From NCBI RefSeq assembly GCF_003399635.1, contig NZ_NBXB01000006.1, forward strand, positions 1 through 64,000: DNA of 64,000 bases. The letters run 5' to 3'. The stretch is from Subtercola boreus. GTDB lineage: Bacteria; Actinomycetota; Actinomycetes; Actinomycetales; Microbacteriaceae. Both the position numbers and the translations under genes were made by a program. The notes beneath the pieces are model-generated. The model saw nothing but the letters and a program-made list of their open reading frames with translations. It was not told the origin of the DNA and ran no database searches. Shown in pieces: positions 58,423 to 64,000 of the stretch. Within the stretch, counting starts at the first letter, position 1. Each line of letters begins with the position of its first letter.

Positions 58423-59802
58423 ATGACGCCTCGTTTCGACCTCTCGAATGCCTTCCCCAACGGCGTGACACGCCGCAACGTGCTGGCCTTCGGGGCCGCG
58501 CTCTCGGGCACGGCCCTCCTCGCCGCCTGCGCCGGGCCGTCCGTGGGCGGTGATGTCGGCTCTGCCGCCTCCGCCACTCCGGCCCAGGACTGGACGAACA
58601 TCAAGCCGGCCTCCTCGATCACCTGGTGGACCAACCACCCCGGCAACTCGATGGCGACGGAGCAGACCATCATCGACGGCTTCCAGGCTGCGAACCCGGG
58701 TATCGTCGTCAACATGGTCACGGCCGGTGCGAACTACGACGAGATCGCGCAGAAGTTCCAGGCGGCATCCGGAACCGACAGCGTGCCCGACCTGGTGGGC
58801 GCGAGCGATGTGTGGTGGTTCCGCTACATGATCAATGAGCAGATCATCCCGCTCGATGACCTCGCGGCGCACCTCAACGCGAACACCGACGACTTCAACA
58901 GCACCCTCTACGGCGACTACGAGTACAACGGCAGCCACTGGGCGATGCCCTACGCGCGGTCGACCCCGCTGTTCTACTACAACAAGTCGCTCTGGAGCGC
59001 AGCAGGCCTCCCCGACCGCGCACCCGCGACCTGGGACGAGTTCGACGAGTGGGCTCCGAGGCTCAGCGCAGTGATGAACGGCGCGGCACCGCTCGGCATC
59101 GGCAAGGGCACCTCCTGGGCCGCGTGGTGGTTCTGCAACATCATGTGGGGCAAGGGTGGCGCCTACTCCAGCGACTGGACCATGAAGCTCGACCAGCCCG
59201 AGACCCTCGAGGCGGGGGAGTACCTCCGAGCGATGATCAACGAGAAGAAGAGCGCCACGGTGTCGGCGACCGATTCCGCGGCCGACTTCGGAGCGGGCCT
59301 CAGCGCCTGCACCGTCGCCTCGACGGGTGCACTCACGGGCATCCTCAAGTCGTCGACCTTCGACGTCGGTACCGGTTTCCTGCCGGCCGGCCCGAAGGGT
59401 GCGTTCACGCCGACGGGCGGAACGGGCATGGCGATCCCGGCGGGCAAGACGCCCGAGCAGCAGCTCGCGGCCGGCATGTTCCTGAAGTACCTCACCGATG
59501 CCGAGCAGACGGCGACGTTCTCGGCGGCGACCGGCTACATGCCGGTGCGCACCTCGGCGATGGAGGGCGCCACGATGAGTGCGATCTACACGCAGAAGCC
59601 GCAGTTCCGCACCGCGGTCGATCAGTTAAAGAACGCGCGCTCGCAGGACTGGGCGCGCTCGTTCGTGCCGTCGGGTGACAAGTACCTCACCACCGCGCTC
59701 GAGCAGATCATGCTGCAGAACTCGGCTGCATCCGACGTCTTCCCGAAGGCGTCTGCCGACATCACCACGTCGTACGAGCAGAACGTGGTGCCGTACCTGT
59801 GA
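58423..59802 (+). CDS. ABC substrate-binding lipoprotein (UgpB-like)
   Basis: A 459-residue extracellular solute-binding protein, family 1. The N-terminus has twin arginines (VTRRNVLAFGAALSGTALLA) and lipobox LLAAC, so export through Tat and lipid anchoring are likely. SITWWTNHPGNSMATEQTII opens the mature fold; YNGSHWAMPYARSTPLFYYN and GFLPAGPKGAFTPTGGTGMA are features of UgpB-type binding proteins. It overlaps the phosphodiesterase gene by GTGA. Confidence 0.92.
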   Translation: MTPRFDLSNAFPNGVTRRNVLAFGAALSGTALLAACAGPSVGGDVGSAASATPAQDWTNIKPASSITWWTNHPGNSMATEQTIIDGFQAANPGIVVNMVTAGANYDEIAQKFQAASGTDSVPDLVGASDVWWFRYMINEQIIPLDDLAAHLNANTDDFNSTLYGDYEYNGSHWAMPYARSTPLFYYNKSLWSAAGLPDRAPATWDEFDEWAPRLSAVMNGAAPLGIGKGTSWAAWWFCNIMWGKGGAYSSDWTMKLDQPETLEAGEYLRAMINEKKSATVSATDSAADFGAGLSACTVASTGALTGILKSSTFDVGTGFLPAGPKGAFTPTGGTGMAIPAGKTPEQQLAAGMFLKYLTDAEQTATFSAATGYMPVRTSAMEGATMSAIYTQKPQFRTAVDQLKNARSQDWARSFVPSGDKYLTTALEQIMLQNSAASDVFPKASADITTSYEQNVVPYL

Positions 59803-60665
59803 CCCCGTTGGTCGTCGCTCCCCGGGTCATCGCCCACCGCGGCGCTTCGTCGGTCGCCCCGGAGAACACCATCGCCTCCTTCGACGCCGCGCTCGCGGCG
59901 GGTGCCGACGCCATCGAGGTCGACCTGCAGCTCACGGCCGACGGGGTCGCGGTGGTCATCCACGACGACCGCCTCGACCGCACGACCGACCTCGTCGGTG
60001 ACGTGGAGGGGACGGATGCTCGTTCCCTCGCCTCCGCCGACGCCGGAACCTGGTTCGCCCCGGCGTTCGCGGGTGCCCGCGTGCCCACCTTCGACGACCT
60101 TATCGCCTGGGCCGCCCGGCACCCGGGTATCGGATGGCTGCTGGAGTTCAAGGGCCGCTGGGAGGAACGTTCGCTCGCGCCGGAGCTCGAGAAGGTGCGC
60201 CTGGCCGGGATGGTGGCACGCACCGTCGTGCAGAGTTTCGACGTCGACACGGTGCGGGCGCTGGGGGCTACGGCTCCGGATGTGCGGCTGGAGGTGCTCG
60301 TGTCCGAGCTGCCGGGGTTGCCCGCCCGACGCGAGTGGATGGGTGCTGCGGCTGCGGCCGCCGTCGCCCGGCCCGGCGCGGTCGATGCGGAGGCAGCAGC
60401 GGTGGCTGCGGCTGCGGCGACTGCGGAGCTCGTTCGGCTGCTGGGCGAGCTGGGTGCCGCCGGGTGCAACCCGTACGGGCTGCTGCTCGTCGAGCATCCG
60501 AAGCTCGCCGCCGATCTCCGGGCGGCCGGCTTCTCGGTGACGCCCTGGACGCTCGATGAGCCCCGACAGTGGGAGCTCGCCGTGTCAGCGGGTGTCGACG
60601 GGATCATCACCAACCGGCCCCAGGACCTCGTGGCGTGGGCGGAGGGCGTGGGCACGGGCGCCTGA
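59799..60665 (+). CDS. ugpQ: glycerophosphodiester phosphodiesterase
   Basis: A 288-residue GDPD TIM barrel: VIAHRGASSVAPENTIASF with the catalytic His-Arg and the first Glu, DAIEVDLQLTADGVAVVIHD with metal ligands, and LLEFKGRWE. It hydrolyses glycerophosphodiesters to glycerol 3-phosphate and an alcohol. GTG start overlapping the binding-protein stop, and no signal peptide, so it acts on imported substrate in the cytosol. An Ala-rich insertion (residues ~180-215) is unusual for the family. No ABC ATPase is encoded in the operon, so a shared ATPase elsewhere is needed. Confidence 0.92.
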   Translation: MTPLVVAPRVIAHRGASSVAPENTIASFDAALAAGADAIEVDLQLTADGVAVVIHDDRLDRTTDLVGDVEGTDARSLASADAGTWFAPAFAGARVPTFDDLIAWAARHPGIGWLLEFKGRWEERSLAPELEKVRLAGMVARTVVQSFDVDTVRALGATAPDVRLEVLVSELPGLPARREWMGAAAAAAVARPGAVDAEAAAVAAAAATAELVRLLGELGAAGCNPYGLLLVEHPKLAADLRAAGFSVTPWTLDEPRQWELAVSAGVDGIITNRPQDLVAWAEGVGTGA

Positions 60666-60785
60666 GCCTGTGCCGCGCGCCGCGGCGGGTGCGGGCGGGC
60701 CGCCGCGCCCGCCCGGGAGGCCCTCTGCTCGCCGGCTCCGCGCGGAGTCCGGGCATCCGGAGTCCGGGCGTGACAGGCTGGTGAC

Positions 60786-62855
60786 GTGATGGAACTGTTG
60801 ATCGCGGGGGTGTTCGCCCTCCTGGGCATTGCCGGCGCCGCCCTGCTCGGGCCCAAGGTGCGGATCGCCTCGCCGCTCGTGCTCGTCGCGCTCGGAATCG
60901 CGGTGAGCTTCCTGCCGGTGGTGCCGGCGTTCCAGGTGGAGCCGGAGCTGATTCTCGCGGGCGTGCTGCCGCCGCTGCTCTACTCCGCGTCGGTCTCGAT
61001 GCCGGCCATGAACTTCCGCCGGGAGTTCGCCGCGATCAGCGGGCTCTCGATCGTGCTGGTGATCGCCTCGTCGGTGGTGCTCGGGCTCTTCTTCGCCTGG
61101 GTGATCCCGGGGCTCGACCTCTGGTGGGGAATCGCGCTCGGCGCGATCGTGAGCCCCACGGATGCGGTGGCCACCTCGATCGTCAAGAGATCGCCTGTCT
61201 CCTCCCGTGCGGTGGCGATCCTCGAGGGCGAGAGCCTGCTGAACGACGCGACGGCCCTCGTGCTGCTGCGCACAGCCATCGCGGGAGCCGCCGCCTCCGT
61301 CTCCCTCTGGGGCACGATCGGAGAGTTCGCCTTCGCGGTCGCCGTCGCCGCAGCGCTCGGGTTCGTGGTGGGCCGCCTGAACCTGTTCGTGCGCGCGCGC
61401 ATCCAGAACGCCACCGTCGGCACGGTGATCTCGTTCACGGTGCCGTTCCTGGCGTCGATCCCGGCCGAGCTGCTGGGCGCATCCGGTCTCGTCGCCGCCG
61501 TCGTTGCCGGCCTCGTGACCGGCCGCCTCGGGCCGCGGGTGCTGTCGCCGCAGAGCCGCCAGTCGGACACTCAGAACTGGAACACCGTCGAGCTGGTGCT
61601 CGAGGGCGCCGTCTTCCTCCTGATGGGGCTCGAACTCTCGTCGATCTTCGCCGATGTTGGCCAGGAGCGGCTCGGCGTCGGACCGACCCTGCTGATCGCG
61701 CTCGGCGCCCTGTTGCTGACCATCCTCGTGCGGGCCGGGTATGTCGCACCGCTGCTGCGCGGGCTGAAGAAGCGGTCGGAGCGCACGGCGAGCATGAAGC
61801 CGCGCCTGACCCAGATGGCATCGGCGCTCGCCGACCCGGCCGCCGCGGCGGAGCGCGCGTCGGGGATGATCGAGGCAGCGCGTGCGGGGCAGGGCGCGGA
61901 GCGGCTGCGCGCCCTCGGGGCGGGTGCGGCCGATGCCGGCGATGGCGGTGTGCAGCCGGCGGAAGGCGTATCGCAGGGTCTGTTCACACCGCCGGGCGCC
62001 GCCACTTCGCAGGCCCCCGGCGCGGGATGGGCGCCGGGGGAGGTCGTGGGTGGGCCCGGCTTCGGACGGGGCGCGCCCGCACGGAACGGCGGACCGACCT
62101 CCGACCTCGCTCTTCGCGCCGACCTCGGCGACCGCGCCCGACGGCGCATCAAGCGGCGGTTGCGGAGGCGCCGCCCACCGACCGTCGCCGACATGACCCG
62201 GTTCACCACACGCATCACCCGCACCCTGGCCGACATCGACTACCTCGTGCAGGCGCCGCTCGGCTGGCGCGAAGGCGCGGTCGTCGTCTGGGCCGGCATG
62301 CGCGGAGCGGTGACGGTCGCGGCGGCACAGACCCTTCCGCAGGACACCCCGAACCGCTCGCTCCTCGTGCTCATCGCGTTCGTCGTCGCTGCCCTGTCTC
62401 TGCTGATCCAGGGCGGAACACTGCCGCTGGTCATCCGGTGGCTGAAGCTCGCACCCGTCGACGCGGAGCTCGCCGCCGACGAACGGGCCCGCCTGTTCAC
62501 GCTGCTCAGCGAGACGACGCTGGATGATCATCCGGAGGCCGTGGACAGTACGACCACGACCTCGGGGGATTCGGATGACGTGCCGGACGCAGACGCCGAT
62601 GCCAACGCCGACCGTGCCCCCGTCACGGGCGACGGGACGGCAGGCGGCGACGGTGCGGGTGCCAAAGGCGGGGCCCCGCCGCCCGCGCACCGCACCCCGA
62701 AGCAGCAGGCGCTGGCCCTCATCGCGGCGAAGCGCACCGTGCTGCTCGATGCCCGCGACGACGGCACCTTCAACGCCGACACCCTCGACGCGGCCCTCTC
62801 CGCCCTCGACGCCGAGCAGATAGCCCTCCAGCTCCAGGGCGCTCCCACCGCCTGA
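60786..62855 (+). CDS. CPA1-type Na+/H+ antiporter (NhaP-like)
   Basis: A 689-residue antiporter with about 12 helices. The ion-binding signature GAIVSPTDAVATSIVKRSPV and VAILEGESLLNDATALVLLR identify CPA1. After helix 10 or so a hydrophilic stretch of ~150 residues (about 335-490, Ala/Gly-rich then Arg-rich RRRIKRRLRRRRPPTVAD) interrupts the membrane domain before GWREGAVVVWAGMRGAVTVA, a conserved late helix. A further 140-residue acidic C-terminal tail follows. It would exchange sodium for protons at the membrane. GTG or adjacent ATG start. Confidence 0.9.
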   Translation: MMELLIAGVFALLGIAGAALLGPKVRIASPLVLVALGIAVSFLPVVPAFQVEPELILAGVLPPLLYSASVSMPAMNFRREFAAISGLSIVLVIASSVVLGLFFAWVIPGLDLWWGIALGAIVSPTDAVATSIVKRSPVSSRAVAILEGESLLNDATALVLLRTAIAGAAASVSLWGTIGEFAFAVAVAAALGFVVGRLNLFVRARIQNATVGTVISFTVPFLASIPAELLGASGLVAAVVAGLVTGRLGPRVLSPQSRQSDTQNWNTVELVLEGAVFLLMGLELSSIFADVGQERLGVGPTLLIALGALLLTILVRAGYVAPLLRGLKKRSERTASMKPRLTQMASALADPAAAAERASGMIEAARAGQGAERLRALGAGAADAGDGGVQPAEGVSQGLFTPPGAATSQAPGAGWAPGEVVGGPGFGRGAPARNGGPTSDLALRADLGDRARRRIKRRLRRRRPPTVADMTRFTTRITRTLADIDYLVQAPLGWREGAVVVWAGMRGAVTVAAAQTLPQDTPNRSLLVLIAFVVAALSLLIQGGTLPLVIRWLKLAPVDAELAADERARLFTLLSETTLDDHPEAVDSTTTTSGDSDDVPDADADANADRAPVTGDGTAGGDGAGAKGGAPPPAHRTPKQQALALIAAKRTVLLDARDDGTFNADTLDAALSALDAEQIALQLQGAPTA

Positions 62856-62880
62856 CCCGCCCCCACCGCCTCCAACTCGA

Positions 62881-62940
62881 ATCAGGGAGTCGAAATCCGC
62901 CCTGAACCAGCGGTTTTCGGGCGGAAATCGACTCCCCGAT
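62881..62940. terminator. long inverted repeat between converging genes
   Basis: ATCAGGGAGTCGAAATCCGCCC pairs with GGGCGGAAATCGACTCCCCGAT with a few internal mismatches, around a 16 nt loop. It separates the antiporter from the MetQ-like gene, as the palindrome at 25822 separates ohr from its neighbour. Confidence 0.65.
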
Positions 62941-62984
62941 CAAGGTGAGGGAGGTGGGAGGAGGGGGCGGGGCGGGCAGGCGGG

Positions 62985-63899
62985 TCAGGGGGCGGTGAGG
63001 GGGAGGAGGATGCCCGCGACCGACGGGTCCGTGGCGAGGAAGTCCTGCACGGCCGGGTCCTGGAACGCGGCGACGAGCTTCTTGATGTTGTCGGTGTTTG
63101 TGAAGTCCGAGCCGATCGTGAGCTGCCCGGCGAACTCGTCGGGTGCCTGCGGGGCGAAGATCTGCTTCGCGATCGGGATGTTCGCCGCCAGGTAGTACTC
63201 GGTGTAGCCGACGGCCGCGTCGAGGTCGGGCAGCGACCGGGACTGGGCGGCGAAGTCGAGCAGCGTGAACTTCAGGTTCTTCGGGTTGGAGGCGATGTCG
63301 TCCTGGGTGGCCGTGCCCTTGCTCGTGCCCGGCTTCAGGGTGATGAGGCCGGCGCTGTCGAGGATCCACAGCCCTTGCGCCTCGTTGGCCGGGTCGGAGT
63401 ACAGCGAGATCGTTCCGCCGTCGGGAATCTGCGAGACGTCGGTGTACTTGTCGCTCCAGAGCCCGAAGCCCCAGCGGAACACCGGCGTCGCCGCCTCCTC
63501 CTTGAAATCGGGGTTCGACTCGAGCACCTGCCCGAGCCAGAGCTTGTGTTGGTACACGGTTGCAGCGACTTCGCCGTCACTCACCGCACGGTTGATCGTG
63601 TTGCTGTCGCTCAGGCCTTTGAACTGCACGTTGATGCCGTACTTCGGCGCGACGTTCGTGGCGACGAAGTTCACCAGCGCCTGCTCCGAGGCGTTGCCTT
63701 CGGCGGTGGCCACATAGAGGGTTGCGCCGGCAGTGTCGTTGGCCGAGGCGGAGGGGCTGAGCAGGGGGATGGTGATCGCGGCGGCGACGCCGACGACGAC
63801 CACTGCGGCACCGGCGACAATGGGCCAACGGCGGCGTTTCTTGAGCTCGAAACCGAGATCGGAGTCGGGGCCGGAGCTGGTGGAGGGTGTTTCAGACAT
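62985..63899 (-). CDS. metQ: MetQ/NlpA-family ABC substrate-binding protein, membrane-anchored
   Basis: A 304-residue binding protein of the methionine receptor family (ATLYVATAEGNASEQALVNF, GEVAATVYQHKLWLGQVLES, PDGGTISLYSDPANEAQGLW, VGYTEYYLAANIPIAKQIFA). It has no lipobox cysteine; instead a cytoplasmic Lys/Arg stretch and one uncleaved helix (RWPIVAGAAVVVVGVAAAIT) anchor it. This is known for actinobacterial MetQ. The partner MetN/MetI genes are expected just beyond the right edge. Confidence 0.88.
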   Translation of the reverse strand: MSETPSTSSGPDSDLGFELKKRRRWPIVAGAAVVVVGVAAAITIPLLSPSASANDTAGATLYVATAEGNASEQALVNFVATNVAPKYGINVQFKGLSDSNTINRAVSDGEVAATVYQHKLWLGQVLESNPDFKEEAATPVFRWGFGLWSDKYTDVSQIPDGGTISLYSDPANEAQGLWILDSAGLITLKPGTSKGTATQDDIASNPKNLKFTLLDFAAQSRSLPDLDAAVGYTEYYLAANIPIAKQIFAPQAPDEFAGQLTIGSDFTNTDNIKKLVAAFQDPAVQDFLATDPSVAGILLPLTAP

Positions 63900-63965
63900 G
63901 GGGGTAGTACCTCTCGTGGATGCTGTGAGAAAAGAAGGAGAAAAAAGGTGGAGCGCGTACCGGGC

Positions 63966-64000
63966 CTACGCCGGTGACGCCGCGTTCGCCGCTTCGATGT
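63966..64000 (-). CDS. possible 3' end of the gene upstream of metQ
   Basis: The minus strand reads as an in-frame tail IEAANAASPA followed by TAG, 66 nt upstream of the metQ start. It may be the C-terminus of a MetI- or MetN-type gene; only 11 codons are visible, so this rests on position. Confidence 0.3.
   Translation of the reverse strand, partial: IEAANAASPA

Overview
The window is a stretch of high-GC actinobacterial chromosome. Family content, GC-rich codon use, many GTG starts and 1-4 nt gene overlaps point to the Microbacteriaceae; that family assignment is inference. The sequence holds about 55 convincing protein genes, one tRNA-Arg gene, several decayed genes, and a striking number of palindromic and short tandem repeats. 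No CRISPR array, intact insertion sequence or prophage was seen.

Layout. 1-6.5 kb: 3' end of a DUF222/13E12-type HNH nuclease, a PAP2 phosphatase, a NAD-dependent epimerase, an azoreductase, a two-domain glyoxalase-fold protein, and a divergent Lrp regulator / alanine dehydrogenase pair. 6.5-11.3 kb: a region of decay around tRNA-Arg(ACG), with remnants of a TetR regulator, an SDR dehydrogenase, an MmyB-like regulator and a GAF-ANTAR protein, mixed with intact genes (DHFR-like reductase, methyltransferase, D-amino-acid oxidase-like flavoprotein, GAF-ANTAR regulator). 11.3-22.6 kb: an 11-gene tellurium-resistance-type (Ter) operon, read leftward from terC through two TerD proteins, TelA, an XpaC-like protein, a third TerD, an unknown protein and a biosynthetic module (CitE-like lyase, PRTase-TRSP, StiP/PELOTA, HAD). 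A divergent MarR gene and a perfect palindrome lie at its head.

22.6-28.3 kb: GIY-YIG/zinc-ribbon protein, GlcD-like oxidase, OhrR-Ohr peroxide pair with visible operators, ArsR-type regulator divergent from an SQR-like flavoprotein. 28.3-36.3 kb: a monosaccharide ABC operon (lacI, araD, chvE-like, mmsA, mmsB) ending in an extra ABC ATPase that has lost most catalytic motifs. 36.4-43.1 kb: a small membrane protein, msrA, an envelope protein with an 18-copy hexanucleotide repeat coding for poly-threonine, a two-gene YraQ/TIGR03943 permease system, and a TetR-MFS efflux pair. 43.2-47.7 kb: MacB-type ABC exporter plus a NarL-type two-component system. 48-52 kb: a peptide/nickel-type ABC transporter without a binding protein. 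52-56.3 kb: DctA divergent from a CitAB-type two-component system. 56.5-60.7 kb: an ABC importer coupled to a glycerophosphodiester phosphodiesterase. The window ends with a CPA1 Na+/H+ antiporter and a MetQ-like binding protein.

The most unusual signals are (i) the MarR-linked Ter operon with its unknown SGGLSLRP protein and a TerD lacking the acidic metal-binding residues; (ii) the intact but catalytically degenerate ABC ATPase; (iii) a ~57 bp palindromic repeat found once between genes and twice inside genes, read in the same frame both times; (iv) the expandable poly-threonine tract; and (v) repeated short tandem duplications of 14-19 bp, several sitting on stop codons.
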